A DNA stretch of 64,000 nucleotides from Aphrophora alni (GCA_963513935.1 OY740772.1:101947340-102011339); one strand, 5' to 3'; positions 22,956 to 36,844 are shown, counted from the first letter of the stretch. A program made the numbers and translations. The notes: generated by a model not told the origin, from the sequence alone.

Positions 22956-24832
22956 TTATTAAAACAGTTTTCAAATTATTAATTCATAAAAATAAATAGA
23001 ATTTGTAAAATAAACGGTGCAAAAAAACAAACTTTACCGATTAAAATACTAACGAAACAAAAATAATACTAACGAAAATTTCAGTTTGACGGATCAAAAT
23101 AATAAAATGAACAGTTTACGCAGTCTGAAAAAAATACGTATATATTTAAATAGAACATATGTTCTACGTAAATCCTGTTTCATTAAAATCCAAGTAATTT
23201 TCAAGACACTGTCAATTTAATAAATAAAAAACATGATGGAGAACTTGTTTACTCTCAAATTAGATAGAAATATTGCAGTGATATAAGACGACAGTCTACA
23301 CCACTTTGACACTTCTGACCGTCAACAACTGAATCGGGGTAATTGGTATATCGATTGGTCGCCGTAATAACACTGATTGGCCTCTACCATCAACTGATAT
23401 CACATCAATGGGTTTTGTTATTCTAAGGATTCATCAAGGAGAAAGTGTTTTCTCGGGAACCAGCCACAACAAACAACATGGACGAAATTATCTCTCACTA
23501 GATTAAAAATCGATAATGACAAAGATCTTATCAGTCATATGTTTAGTTACCTCCAAAAAATATTTCAAATTGTGTCAATCTAGATGCCCACCAATTTGAA
23601 CATCTAGAAGGTTAAATTGTTTCCCAGATAATTTCATCTATTTTTTTAAATAATTGTAGATAATCTCTTATTAAAATTATAATTGTAAACATAAATAAAT
23701 ATTGCTATAAAAATATAAAAAATGACTTATTTTAACTGCTATCCTAATGTGTATGAGCACCTTTGATATTCGTTCTAGATATTTATTACGTATCAAATTT
23801 AAACCAAATTTAAACTGTTACGTTATAGCAGGTTAATACTTATTATCAAACAAATTAATAAATTTCAAAAATCTTGCAGCGTCTAATTATTTAATTTTGG
23901 GTTTTGTTTTTACAACGGTCGTATAATGATGTTCCATGTCGTAGTATCTGCAATGAAAGTAACTTACATTATTCATTTTGGCACTTTAAACATTGAAACT
24001 TACCTAGCAGGCTTCAATGCCCACATAATTCATTTTAAAGTATTGACTCTAATTGCGGATAATGTCGGATATGTGTTAATTTTGGAGTTTTTTTTATTTA
24101 AAAGCAAAATTGCTAAAACACGTAATAGCACTCAAAACAAGCAGGGTCTGTTCTAGAAGAAGACCACCATTCAAACAGTGGCAACTAGAAGGTTTGCTAA
24201 CCAAACGAAACCCAATCAACTTTATACATTGTATATGAATACACGCTTTATTGTTCTGAAACCCAATATAAATGTAAATCCTTTCAGATGGTGTCTTTAT
24301 ATAAAAAGTAAAATTTAATCCCAATTTAGTGGGAAATTAATAATAAGAATCAATTTAAACTAGAAAATATAGAACTTTATGTTTAACGAAGGCATTCAAC
24401 TTTAACATCTAACAATATAATCCTTCCCCATCGCTTCTTTAATTAATCGTTTACAAAAGATGTTTCTCCTTGTACGCGAATAAATAGCAACTTGGATAAC
24501 GGCTTAAGAAAAATTAATACATTCTCTAAGGATGTGTTGAGATTTCGGTTAGGAACTTGTACAAAGATGAATTTAAATTATGAAGTTTTAATTAAATTTA
24601 GTTGTGCTGTAAAGCTCTAATAGTATTATTTTAATTACGGGTACATATTTTATAACTATACAAACATCTCACGAAAAACCATGAATTTCGACTGTCTTGA
24701 TATGAGCAGTGTTTAACAGTAAATGTTTTAACTAAAACCGCTATATTATTTAACCGAAAAGCCCGATTTTAGTGAATCAAGCGAAATTCAATGTAGCCCT
24801 TCTTATTAGATTGCCAACTTTGTCGAACCCTG
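22956..24832. other. AT-rich sequence, nothing recognised
   Basis: Two overlapping opposite frames of 76 codons at 23926-24324 show no domain. A GC-richer patch at 23280-23480 was not recognised. Confidence 0.4.
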
Positions 24833-25215
24833 GTCTAAAGTTACATCTAGCAGTAAATCTATAGGAGAATAAATATAAAATTAATCAGAAAATATTCCTA
24901 TTATAAACTAAAATCAACTCAGTTGTGTACCATCGGAGTGGTAACCTAACAGTTTATCAGGGAGATCAACCTTTTGTCCAACCAAGGTCTAAAGTTACAT
25001 TTGTACAGTCGAAATCAATATAACTAAATATAAACATGATATCACAAGAAACACATAATATATAAACTACACTAGAAACTATAAACAATACGAGTAGCAT
25101 GCCAACTGAATAGTGACCTAATATTTTATTGGTGTGATCATCTTTTTTAGTCACGTCTTTCAATTTTTTAGTGCGTAATCCGTCGTCACTTCTACTGGAG
25201 AATAAATGAAAAAAT
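24833..25215 (+). repeat. Degenerate tandem repeat, about 150-bp unit
   Basis: GGTCTAAAGTTACAT recurs at about 24833 and 24988. Related segments TAACCTAACAGTTTATCAGG and TGACCTAATATTTTATTGG, and two GGAGAATAAAT blocks, keep the same order. The 84-codon minus-strand frame across it is treated as chance. Confidence 0.5.
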
Positions 25216-27024
25216 ATCATCTCTATTTTGAAGTTGATACAGTTTTAATTTCAACTTAATATAAGTTTTTATTAACGGATACCATAACGTCCTTATTTAC
25301 AGACTGTTGTAGCTAACTTCTTCAAAACAACTCATGTTCTTACAGGTAAGAGATACGAACGTGGAGACTCATTCACTCATTTACAGAAGACACCCAATAA
25401 GACCGAGACACTGGACGATCGTAAGTTGTGAGGTTTTTAATTGATATATAATTACATAGCCCGTTAGGCTCTACTTTATACTACTGCCCTATATCAAGAA
25501 AGTCATGATGTAAACAATTAAGAGCTGAAGAAAACTTGTATAACAACTTTATTAAACAAACTTACCCTACTAGATACCACTATTAGATATTTCATTTAAA
25601 GTTAACATTTCCTACAAGTTCCAAGAAAACTACGTCTTACATTATTAAATTTAATCTATCTGTCTTATATCGTATGATAAAGTTGTATAAGTACCACGAT
25701 GACACCCAAAGAATTGTTTTTATTTTATTAACAACAATACAAATAACACATTGAAATAAAATAAATAAAACATTGATTCCTCTTTATATCTTGTGACTTG
25801 TTTACATTCAACAATTAAATTTATAATATTCTGTATAAACAAAGACTTTGTAAAACACTTCCTTTTGTTCTGTTAAAGAGATTGGCATTGCTGATATAAC
25901 TTGAGGATGATTTGGAGAGAGAGAGAGAGAGAGACAGTGAAGAGGTTTTCAGACAATATTAACTTTGTATCTAAATAATAGACGTATACAGATAAAACAA
26001 AACACAGTTCATTTTAATGGCTTATTTAGCTGAATGGAAAAATTATTAAATATATTTTGTGAAATAAGATTAAATAAATATTATAGTAATCTTATTTTTA
26101 AATTAACATTAAGTAATAAATAATTGCAAAAAGGCAAATTTTGTTATAACTATTGGGTTATCAAAGTTGTTTTCACGTTATTACATCCTCATGTAACGAA
26201 TTTTATTTTTAAATAATATATTATGTAAGAAATTATTTCTTTCAGACAATCAAATTTATTCTTAAAAAAGTTCATGACAAGAAATGGTGTTGATTCATAA
26301 CAAAGCTTGCTCATTTTATCACAAATTATTTACTTTATATGAAGCACAATCTTTTATTTTACCAAAATCACTAGAAGGACAACAAAATAAATATAAAATA
26401 GATTTATTTCCCTTGGTAATTTTGTATCCTAGCAAAAAAAGGTTTTAGGTCCACAATACTTTCTAAAATAACCCAATTTCTTTTTCTGGAATCTTAATAC
26501 ATCATTCCAAGTTCCAAAGCACTTACATTTTTTGAAGAGATGAAAGTGGCTCTCCCACATAGCATTCAACAATTCTTTTCGATCACTAATTAAAATAAAT
26601 TGACACAAAATAAGTAATGTATTTTTTTTTATTACATGTTAAGCACTTATATTTTGTGAGTAATTATTGATATTAAAAAAATATATATTTATTTTTTGTG
26701 ATTTGTAGCAACTGATATCCTTCACAGACAGGGCATCGTGCATTTTATAGCAGCAACGTAAATAATAATCAAAATATAATCTATTATTATGAAACATAAT
26801 TGTGTGATTGAATTTTAAAATGAAGGTAGAAGGAAAATGGTCAAAAGATAAATTAATTCTAATCCTTGTAGATAATTTAAGGATTATTTAAGGAATTAAG
26901 CGCTGTAGGTTAGGAAACTTCCTTTACAACCATCCTGTATACTCGTTAATTTGTTCAGCGAACGAATAAATTAGTTACTAAAATAATCACTAAACAACAT
27001 AACTCTGTTATAATACAATTTTAA
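25216..27024. other. AT-rich sequence with a short GA microsatellite
   Basis: A (GA)n tract lies at 25915-25934. No other feature was recognised. Confidence 0.45.
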
Positions 27025-27215
27025 TTAAAACTACAGATTCATTCCTTCAATACAACAGCAGGCTAACTTGTCGTCAAGGGAACTGGAGCAGAAGCAAAAC
27101 TAAACATTGTTAATGGAAGAAGTTTACTATCAAGTTCAATATTATTATTAATGACTACTTCATTCTCTGTCCCCGCCGGGAATACGTTCTATCTTTGTCT
27201 ACATATCGTGAATCT
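27025..27215 (+). repeat. Dispersed repeat, partner of 17105-17315
   Basis: See the matching blocks listed for the 17.1 kb copy. This copy ends in a short GC-rich CCCCGCCGGG. Confidence 0.7.
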
Positions 27216-27655
27216 AATTGGAATTATTTCTGTATTGAAAACAACATAAGTCTAAAACTCAATAATTATATCTTCGTTGTTATCCTTTCTTAATTGGTCT
27301 AATCAAGATAAATAAAACATGATAATTGTAATTATTTATCAAATGAAAAAGATTGCCAAAATAAATATTTTATTTGTTGATGTAACAATGACAAGTCCAT
27401 CATCTTCAGTTCTTCATGTAGAAAACCTTGTTGGTAACAGAAGCAGACTTGATTATGGCTTAATCCAGATAACAGCAGGAGAGTAATATGACAACACTTC
27501 CAAGACTATAAAATACAGGAACGTTATCAGAACAAAGTTGTTGTTTCTAAAGAGTTCGTTAATATCTACTAACATTATGTAAGGAATAAAAACACACTTT
27601 ATTTTTTAACAAGACGACGTTTATATGTCATCATTACAGAAAAACAAAAGTACAA
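27216..27655. other. AT-rich sequence, nothing recognised
   Basis: No feature was recognised. Coding-like strand bias begins near 27620. Confidence 0.4.
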
Positions 27656-28740
27656 AATAAAATCTTTCAAAACAATCCCTTCAAATCTTCAAAAATCCAC
27701 CACATTATCAAAACTTCCAAAATCCATATTATAATAAACCAATGCAATCAAAACCATTTAATAATCAACGGGAAATAGTTATGCATCAAAAACCGTACAA
27801 GCCAACTCCAATGAGTATTTCGACTAAACAAAACGGTAATACAGTTAAGAACAAATAGGCCTACTAATTAACAAAAAAAACCCATAGAGGAATAATTTGA
27901 AGAAAACTTTGAAACGAATGATAACCAAATAGTTATAAACTTTGAAACGAATGCTTTATGTAGATAACCGAAATAACGAATTTGACACCTTTTAAGAACA
28001 ATTTGATGAATTAAACTTAAATAAAGAAGACAATGCTTGTATACTAGAAAATGACTATTTTTTAGGAGATAACAGCCTCGGAACAAATTTGCAATAATGA
28101 ATATCCAAATAATGAGTTGCCATATTTTTTCTACCCAAAAAATAATTTAAAATTATTAATAGATACTGGACGCACACAATCTTTTATTAAGAAAAATCTG
28201 CTATTTAAATTGCATAAAAATAAAATAAGGCAAGAACAGTTTGAAGTACCTTTTTTTAGGAGAAGAAGATACAAAATTCTACCTATTTGATTTCCATAAC
28301 ATTTTTGATCTATTGGTAGAATTAGACAATCTAAATTTTATAAATAACCGATAACGTACACCGGATAAAGACATATCAATATGATATTTCAACACAGAAG
28401 AGCCTTGTCGTCTAAATATAGAAAACAAATCTCAACCCGTGGTTAACGAAAATTTAAAGAAAAAATTAACAAGTTTTATAATTCAAGTTTTATAATAGAA
28501 GGATAATAAAACCTAAAATATCAAATATACAAAATGGACAGGGAATAACTCCATACATAAATTCTAATCGATTAGAAACACCTCAATGCTTAGTAACTGT
28601 TAAAGAGAGAGAAACTGTATGTCCAATTATCAATAGTAACACAGACGATAAAAATAACGCCAAAATTACTTTATCGGTTTTAAATTGATTTTTTTAAATT
28701 GAATCCTTAAGCAATTTCGATATTATAAACGTCAAGTAGT
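27656..28740 (+). pseudogene. Ty3/gypsy-type LTR retrotransposon relic (gag C-terminus, protease, linker)
   Basis: Plus-strand fragments appear in gag-pol order across frame breaks. At about 27715-27840, NPYYNKPMQSKPFNNQREIV and a KPTPMSISTK segment resemble the end of a gypsy-class Gag. At about 28137-28210, NLKLLIDTGRTQSFIKKNLL has the aspartic protease DTG followed by xTxSFI. At about 28265-28345, KFYLFDFHNIFDLLVELDNL corresponds to the conserved protease-to-RT linker (FxLFxFHxxFDGLIGxDxL). Further matching linker sequence reaches about 28690 (RLETPQCLVTV). No RT YxDD box, integrase or LTR was found afterwards. It is an internal, long-dead fragment. The family assignment rests on the DTG plus linker pattern. 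Confidence 0.75.
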
Positions 28741-31090
28741 AACAAAAAATCCAATTCCAACTTGAATTACATAAATTTTATAAGAAAAATAAATTAAATA
28801 TATATAAAATTGTTACATATTTCATGTGTCAATTTGAAAACATTTGGAGATAAATATGTTCAAACATAATTAACAATGAGTATGTAAATAATAAAATAAA
28901 TTTAAAATAAACGATTGATTTCAATAATATAATGAGAAATAGAGGTACCGATGACCATTTTTACAAATAAATAATTTTATTTTGAATTTGTAAAAGTAAA
29001 CAAATTATAAAATAATTTAGCAAGACGTCCAGTTTAATATATTTTTAAAATAACAAAATGTCTATAATAAATACAGCTAGAGACGATGAAATCCAAATAT
29101 GTTACAATAAAAGTTGATTATTAATTTAAATTTCTAACTGGGTACATATATTTGATTTTTACGATATTAGTCTTTACATTTTTGAAACATTAGAAAACCA
29201 TTTCAATCTTAAATGCTTTTTATTAACAACTTTACATTCATTTACGGGTAGTATGAATAGATCTAAATTCAAAATTATATTTCTTCCAACATAAAACTGT
29301 AAACATTGAATTTCAAATTAAACTTACTTGAAAACATTCCTAATAATTCGTTTTATCATCAAAGGTAATGAATAAAAAAAGTCAGGTGTAGTATTTATTG
29401 TTGTATAAAATTTTTAAAAAATGTAAATAAAATGGCGTCACTTAAACATTATTTTTGCTTGATTTATATTGTTTTTGTTAAACGGGAGTTAATTTATATA
29501 TTTTACCATATATGCATAAATTGAGCAAAACTATTGGAAAATATTGATAATAAATAGTTAAATCAACAATCCGTTTTCCACAACAACCAAACCCCAATAA
29601 GATTCAACATTCAATGAATGAAGTCATCATCTGAATGAAGTATTTTTCATGTACGATTCATTCTTAAAGAAATATTAATTATTGTGCATATCAAACAACA
29701 TTGCATACATTTTGATAATTTAGAAAAGATAATATTCTTAAAAGTCCAATAATAGTTTGTTCAATTATGTATCATCGATTTGATAAATGACAAGAACACT
29801 TTCATCATTTAATTAAAGAATATGATAAATGATATAAGGAAAATGATGAGGAAAATGATTTAAAATTCATTGTTTTGCCTTAGAACTACTTTAATTAATA
29901 CACATACCTTATTATAAGTCGATAGTAGTTCCTTTTGTATTTGTTTATATTAAATGATTTGTTGAAGTATTAACAACCTGATAAGAGATGAACAGTTTAT
30001 TTAAGTACAATCACCCTAACAAGTTAAGACAACTATTTCTTCATTTAAGTATGATGGACAATTTGTTTTGCGAAAAGAAACGTTTTAAAAAGTAGGACAT
30101 CATTCCCTAGTTTATTAATTGCTCTCGGAGGAATTGTACTATGTCATATTAAGTACTGCAATCAAAATTATAAAGATTATTGATGAGAAAGATTTGATGC
30201 CTGAAGGTCTCTGACTGCTAATATCCATCAAGGGAATAATTTACCGAGACTAACGACTAGTTGTAGAGGACGTCTGTGTATCAGAAGTATTTAGAAATAA
30301 CAGTACGAGAATGGAATAATAAATAAATTTACAAAGAAAAAAATTAACTGAGATAGAGGAACATATGCGAATAGATAGTAGAGGGATAAATACAGTATTG
30401 TTTTATTTTTCGATAGAACAATAATGCTTTTAAAAACTCTTTAACTAAAATATTTATTTTTATAACAGCCCAAATCTATCACATTAAAAATAATTGCTCT
30501 GTATAATAATATATTATATTAAATATGCCCTTTTATATTAACATATATATTTAATGAGCCGACGAATTGAAAAATTTCCCTACTTCAGTAGACTGTATAT
30601 GAGTTCCAACACTGTCTAAATATTTCAATTTTTTACCTCATTTTACACTCTCAATGACTGCCTCTCCCTCTCGGCTTACTTAATATAACGCGATATCAAT
30701 TTTTTTCCCATTTAATGCCTTCCTCTGTTCTACATGGCCTCACATATATTCCTTTACTGTCTATTTCATATGTAATTGTTTTTAACAACATGGTTACATA
30801 ATAATATGGTTTATAGTTTAAATTACTTTGTGTAATTGCTAACGAAAAAATGAAAATGTATGATTTCAAATTACATCTTTAACTAATATGTTTATTTTAG
30901 TTTTTAGTAAAATGAAAAAATTTCATAATGTTAATTCATTGTGTTTATTAGGCTATCGTGCCTAAGGTAATGGGGTTCACACACAAAAATAATAAAGTTA
31001 TAATTCAAATGTTACTTATTAATCAATCATATATATGTTATCAATTTAGTATAACAAACCATGAGTTTTTTTTATCACTATTGTATTTTC
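28741..31090. other. Very AT-rich sequence, nothing recognised
   Basis: The RT domain expected after the gypsy linker could not be read. A GC-richer patch at 30060-30300 has no recognisable frame. Confidence 0.4.
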
Positions 31091-31092
31091 TT

Positions 31093-31219
31093 AGTTTTGA
31101 CTCCTAAGGATTTGCATTAGCTTTAGCTTCCTATCTTAGATTATAGATTTAGCCTTAGTTTTGACTCCTCAGAGCTTAGCTTTAGCTTTGGCTTCTTATT
31201 TCAGGTTATAGATTTAGTT
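31093..31219 (+). repeat. Two-copy tandem repeat, 64-bp unit
   Basis: TTAGTTTTGACTCCT and TTATAGATTTAG recur 64 bp apart with TTAGCTTTAGCTTT-like sequence between them. Confidence 0.75.
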
Positions 31220-32689
31220 TTATTGCTTTGCTCTACAACATAAAGGTTTTTTTTTTAAATCGTTTATGTTTATTACTTGATAACGGTATTTGATTTGTAG
31301 TCTCGAAACTTCGTGTATTATTTTTTACGTACAGTAATTATGGTCAGTATAAACGATATTAATAAATATTAATAATAAATTGTATAAAAAATTAAATTAC
31401 TAGCTGTATTTGGCAAATATAGTTTTAGATAATATGTTATAATTGTTTTAATGTCATTTTTATAAAACAAAAAATGCTAATAAATAATGATAAATTAAAC
31501 AATACATGCTTTTTGTAATTAAAATATGAATAACTATTTTGTAGTATCTCTTTAGGTGATATTATAATGAACACTTGCATACATAAATTTATCACAAACC
31601 ACATTAAAAAATCTAATCCAATTATAGTGCAGCCATAATACTATCTGAAAATTTCGAATGTGGAATCATATTACTTATATTGCTAATTGGATTTGTACTC
31701 AATGTCCATGATTCCAAACAATGTTCGTGGATAAATACAATACCGTTACAAAAGATAACAAATTACTTTTCATTATGTTCCATGTAATTGGATTGTAGTT
31801 TTAATGTCACAAAAAGCTAAACAACATTATAAATTAAGTTTTTTTTTTAAATGTCAGGAAATAATTAAAAGCGTGTTTGTAAACATTTTTATTTAAATAA
31901 TGAAAAATAATACAAATTTAAGTAAATGTGATAATTCGTATATCAGGTTAGAGATTAGGTTATGTTAATATAGAGGGTGTAATAACAGTTCTGGTAATAA
32001 TTTAATAACTTTTAAACTAGAAAAGCTAAAAACCTGAAACTTTAAAAAAGTTTTTAGTGCAGACAACATATTTCTGTGCATGATAAGGTAAATAAAAACC
32101 CCCCTTATATTATAGCTTTATTACGGGGAAGGAACTCAAAAGTTTGACCAGAAAGTTGCATTGTTCTAAAATTTTAAATTGTCAAAATTTATTGTTTCAG
32201 AGCTACATTTTTAACTTACAATGGCAAAAATGTTTAGTTACGGTATATGTTTTAATTTTCTTTTTGGTATTGTTGGTTAAAGGGGGTATATTTTAGAATA
32301 GTACCATTTCCTTGAATATAATAACAGAAAATATTTTGCTCTATTAAACTAGTCACCTTAAAACTTTCTTTAGAGTAAAATAATTAGTAAATATATATTT
32401 GTGAATAATTACCCACCATTTTGTATTAAAGTATGATCGCGATCTCTAGTTTATAGAGTGTTATTTTCTATTAAACAATACTTTTAAAAAGAATTATTAC
32501 TCGATGGGGGTTTTACATTTAAACAGTTTCAGCCCCTTTCCGCACAAAAAAATTCAGTGTGTGTGTGTGTGAATTTACCTTATAATGCCAAACAAAGTTT
32601 TTTATATTGAACAGCATTTCGAAAGTTTTATCTTTCTAGTTATTCTATAAAATAATTGAATATTACCTTAATATATCCGTCACGTGACA
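31220..32689. other. AT-rich sequence, nothing recognised
   Basis: A short (GT)n run lies at 32557-32571. No other feature was recognised. Confidence 0.45.
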
Positions 32690-32709
32690 TCTTTGTCTTT
32701 TAAGGGAAC

Positions 32710-32741
32710 GACATGTTTCCGAATTGTAACTCCATCATTAG
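32710..32741 (-). ncRNA. Hammerhead-like motif, 3' of PLE endonuclease
   Basis: CTAATGA (one change from CTGATGA), then TGGAGTTACAATTCG able to pair GAGTT with AATTC as stem II, then GAAACATGTC ending in GTC. It sits about 130 bp 3' of the GIY-YIG relic on the same strand. The flank AGATGTCACGTGA is shared with the motif at 10.63 kb. Confidence 0.55.
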
Positions 32742-32869
32742 AACCTTAATATTGTTTCACTCGGAAGTAACTGTCTAAAATTATATAAAAAGTACACACA
32801 ATAAAAGTTACACATAACAAATTAGACGAAAGACTCGTAATTCATATGGGCACTTCAAGGAGGACGACG

Positions 32870-33222
32870 TTGATGGTTCTCTTTCCTTATCTTATTTAAA
32901 TTATTGATAGCCATGTCATATATACATAACGGAAGTGGAATGAAAATGGATGTTTTAAAATATTTTCATTCTGAAAGTGGAACACTCTGTATATTTCACA
33001 TTCTCCTGTGACTTTCATTAGCCTCCCTTTATCACGTATGAGTAGGACTTCAACAGTTGAATTGAAGTATCCTACATTATGGTTGCTTGTGAAAATGTGA
33101 TGTGAAAGTTATTGTTTGAAATACTTTAGGGGAGATGTTCTTTATAGCGTTCTCTTAAACCTTCGTCTTTTCTTACCTCTTCCAGATTTATTGCAGTCAC
33201 TGCATTTGATTTTGTATTCTCC
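32870..33222 (-). pseudogene. PLE GIY-YIG endonuclease relic
   Basis: The minus strand from 33222 encodes GEYKIKCSDCNKSGRGKK, which matches the G(V/I)YxIxCxxCNKxYIGQT start of PLE endonucleases with the YIGQT part damaged. A second block about 100 bp on reads HIFTSNHNVGYFNSTVEVL, matching the H-N-x-F-x-x-x-xEIL segment. A third, in another frame, reads KGRLMKVTGECEIYR, matching the LxxxExxEIY helix. Stops and frame changes are present. The hydrophobic 60-codon plus-strand frame over it is a shadow. Confidence 0.72.
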
Positions 33223-33378
33223 AGATCAAATTTTGTGTTTTATTTTATATAAACTCTCTAATGGTGCGGAAAGGATACTGTGGTGTTATGTTTCATAATT
33301 GTATTTTTAAAACATTTGGAAGTAAATTGGTGTATTTATTGGAAATACGTAATTTGGTATTGATGCTGTCGTCTGTAT

Positions 33379-33513
<135 letters not shown>

Positions 33514-33524
33514 TTAACTGCCTT

Positions 33525-33554
33525 TGTTTCTCTTTGGGGGGACGTCTATCCCCC
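33525..33554. repeat. G-tract palindrome
   Basis: TTTGGGGGG and CCCCCCAAA flank an 8-base loop. A similar palindrome lies at 63.34 kb close to the matching microsatellite. Confidence 0.8.
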
Positions 33555-33954
33555 CAAAGATTGAATTAGCATTAAAATCAAACAATGTTTAACAGGCTGC
33601 CATTTCCAAACGAATGGTCCTTTTTCATTGTGTGTTCCTCTACGAAAGACCTTTAAAATGAGATATAATTCGACCTATGCTTACATTTAAGATTTTTCAG
33701 ACTTCCTCCACAGGACGTCCCCCCCCCCCCAAGTGAAAAAAGACAGTTAAAATGAGAAAAAAGTCGGTAATTACAGTGAGGACGTAATCCTAGAGTTTCA
33801 TTGCTCTGCATTTATTAATAAAATAAATATTAAGGGGTTTCCAGACTTTTTGAACACCCGGTACATTGCCTCCTGTTAACATTGGCAATGACTATGGTTT
33901 TAATGTTTAGTTCTTACAGTATTATCCCTTATTTAATGTGACTGTCGAATCGGT

Positions 33955-34250
33955 GGATGGAGCTGTTATATACTGCAATTTTCTTCAACATGGATGATAT
34001 GATTGAACGTACATGGTGACGTTGGTTGTGTCTGGTTTACGATATGATTTGTATTCAGATTATTTCTGTGTTTTTAATTAAGTGTTAAATCAAATCAAAT
34101 TAATTTTTTTGTTATATTCTGTTTCTAAAGTAAACTGATTTTTTGTTTGTTTAATGCCCTTCATGTAGTCTTTAAGACCGTCAGCTTTGCGGTTGGTCCC
34201 GTTGAAAACTTTGAATGTGTCATCGACATGATGTCCATATTATTCCGTCA
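33955..34250 (-). pseudogene. PLE reverse transcriptase fragment
   Basis: On the minus strand, GHHVDDTL(K)VFNGTNRK-type sequence at about 34235-34180 corresponds to the catalytic YVDD box, with Y changed to H. At 34050-34000, KSYRKPDTTNVTM then SYHP corresponds to the IYRKPTxTNxxIxxxSxHP block. Between them are several stops. The segment is nearly collinear with 63557-63860 and shows similar decay. Confidence 0.75.
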
Positions 34251-34400
34251 TTTATTATATTTATTTTATGATTGAATAATATTTCTACAGCTAGTTATAA
34301 TTTACTTTTTCACTTCCTGAATGCCTAGACTTCAAGTATCAATTATATTATACAATGTTTCGACGGAAGTGGATCAATGTAGTAGGTTTGTTATAGAGCA

Positions 34401-35214
34401 AAGCTTTGATGGCAAGTGACCTAAAAACCCTGATATGTAATCTATATATTCGTTACAGCGTAACAAGCTGCAGTAATTACCAGTACAAAGTACGTGTCCC
34501 TAACAAGCGACTTTGTATAATAGGAATTTAAAAAAGAAAAGTCATGGCTCTACACCATAAACAATAAAATCTGATTACCATTTAAAACGTTTTATTAAAT
34601 CACATTAAAAAATGAAGACTAATACATTTTTTTCCCTTTAATAAATAATTAAAATTGGTTGTCTCTCTAATTCTTTAGCAATATCGTTTATATCCTGATT
34701 TCTGTGTCTAGATTTTTCTCTATCAATACTACATCCCCTGTACGGGCGAGGCATTAAAATCTTACCCCTTTAATTTTAGAGATATTTTTTTATCGCTTTC
34801 ACTTTTATTCCATTCATTTCTCTCTGCATCTCTTTGATTATTTATTCTAGTACGCAGTTGAAGAAGATTTTATATATTTTGTTTTGATTCACACATCAAA
34901 TTGAAATAAAGGTATTTCCTGTAAACTTTTTACCCTCAGAGAATATCCTATTATATCTGTACGAACAAAATACTTTGAACAATCTAAATCTCATTTTTCA
35001 ACGGTATAGTGAAGGATTAACTAAATAAAGCACGTTCCCTCGTTATTTTTCACAGCATAATTGCTTATTGTCTCTTTTATAGTATTAAATTATTATCTTT
35101 GCAAAAGGCATTTGTAATAGATCTAAGCTGATTGTATTTTTTTTATTATTTTTGTTAATAGACTCAGAATATAAAATAAAAACTAAATTTCTTTTAGATA
35201 TTTTTTTTTGTTTA
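34401..35214. other. AT-rich sequence, nothing recognised
   Basis: The 5' part of the PLE RT may extend here on the minus strand, but no motif was recognised. Confidence 0.35.
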
Positions 35215-35485
35215 AAGGCGAAAAACCACTTTGTCATCATCTACTTATAAAAAAAAATGTAAGACCATAACAGAAAAATAAAATGGCTAACAATTGAGTA
35301 CTGTGATCACGGTCGGAAAAGAACAAGAGACGGCCAGAGAGACCTGATAAGTAAGATGAAAGAAGGGTGACGTAACCCAACACTGTATACAAACACTGTA
35401 GATCCACCTATCGTCTCTTGGATTTTCTACGCCCGTAATCAGTATATATGAACTCCTGAGATTGCAAATTAGATAATTTTGTTGT
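35215..35485 (+). repeat. Dispersed repeat family, copy B
   Basis: AAAGGCGAAAAACCACTTTG, GAGAGACCTGATAAGTAAGA, ACTGTAGATCCACCTATCG and CTTGGATT are in the family order. The segment CGGTCGGAAAAGAACA is also shared with the 36.9 kb copy. The 73-codon minus-strand frame inside is treated as chance. Confidence 0.6.
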
Positions 35486-35565
35486 TGAACGGTTTGATGT
35501 GAATACATTTACAAATATTTATTTTATTCGTAAACAAAATAAATGCAATTTTATTTTTTTTTACC

Positions 35566-35567
<2 letters not shown>

Positions 35568-35629
<62 letters not shown>
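35568..35629. repeat. (AT)n microsatellite
   Basis: About 30 uninterrupted AT units. Confidence 0.95.
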
Positions 35630-35630
<1 letters not shown>

Positions 35631-35964
35631 CTTGACATAACGTTATGAAAGAGAAAACATAAAATAACTGATAAAATTATTTTCAATTGCGTTTTATTTT
35701 ATGTCTATTCCTTTTTAAGACAAGAACATCGAATACAGTAATTTGTCTGAAAAATTAACACTATTAATCTATATGTTTTTTTCCCGTTAGGTATTATCAG
35801 GATAAATCAATAATAAAGCTTTTATTAAAATAATATTGTTGACCAAAATAAGTATAAAAAATCGAAAGTAAAAACATAAGTATTCCGTCCGGTTCAACAG
35901 TAATTGGCATAACAATTACGTTATAGATATTATCTCGGCATAATCAATACATTTCAATAAATAG

Positions 35965-36100
35965 TGACAAGGATTAAATAAAGCAATAAATCTAAAGTAA
36001 TTACTTTAAAGCCTAATTTTGAAACTTTAGCTTTATTGCTTTTTTTAATCCTTGAATATGGAGTTTCAACAAGAAATATCTTCTGTTACATTAAATATTA
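35965..36100 (+). repeat. Hairpin repeat related to the 16.66 kb element
   Basis: CAAGGATTAAATAAAGCAAT is inverted 65 bp on as ATTGCTTTTTTTAATCCTTG. The following ATGGAGTTTCAACAAGAAA matches, in reverse, the left flank of the 16.66 kb element. No ribozyme core is left in this copy. Confidence 0.7.
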
Positions 36101-36844
36101 AAAAAATGATGTCAATGTATAAAAATGAAAATGAATAATGCAAACGTGAATGCAAACTTACATGTAAAAATAATGTTTAAAAAAAAATAATTATTATGAA
36201 CATTAACCTTTAACATTAAAAACTTGACTTGTGTCCTTTAATTTTACTCCATTTTTCTTATTTTTTCGTTTAGGCGACGATAACAGAGTTGATTTTCGCT
36301 TATTAAAAATCAGATATTATTTACTCTGATATAAGCAAATCTAGTTTACGTCCTTATATTCATATAGGGATAATTGTATAAAAACTACCAAACTTTCACT
36401 TTTATGAAAAACATTTTATTCGTTTTATTTGATTTTAAAGATTTGAATGAAAAAATATTGAGCAATGTTTGTACACCTTTTATTTTTTAAATGTTTCTTA
36501 GTATTTTGTATCTAAAATCGCTGTTGTATTCAGGTTATTCTCAACTAAATAACTTTGTCAAACATTATATTGATAAAACACTAAAAATATCACCACAAGA
36601 GATGCCATCCGCCATATAAAGTGTTACAAATTTACATATACACAAATAATATCTTGAATGGAATATAAGACACCACCTTCTGTAAAATAGATTCAATGTG
36701 TAATAAAACGCCTATCCAATATTGGATCTTTGTAACTATCTCTGTTGAGTTTAAACTATAAATTTTAATTTGTTACTTTTTTTGTATCATAAAAACTCTC
36801 GTTAATATGGCATTACAAAAGGATGAAAGTAACACAGAATACTC
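36101..36844. other. AT-rich sequence, nothing recognised
   Basis: No coding or structured feature was recognised. Confidence 0.4.

Noticed and set aside
24966..25220. 84-codon minus-strand frame with a hydrophobic segment
   Set aside because: It lies across a degenerate tandem repeat and has no start context or homology pattern.
33116..33298. 60-codon plus-strand frame
   Set aside because: It is the shadow of the minus-strand GIY-YIG relic of the PLE.
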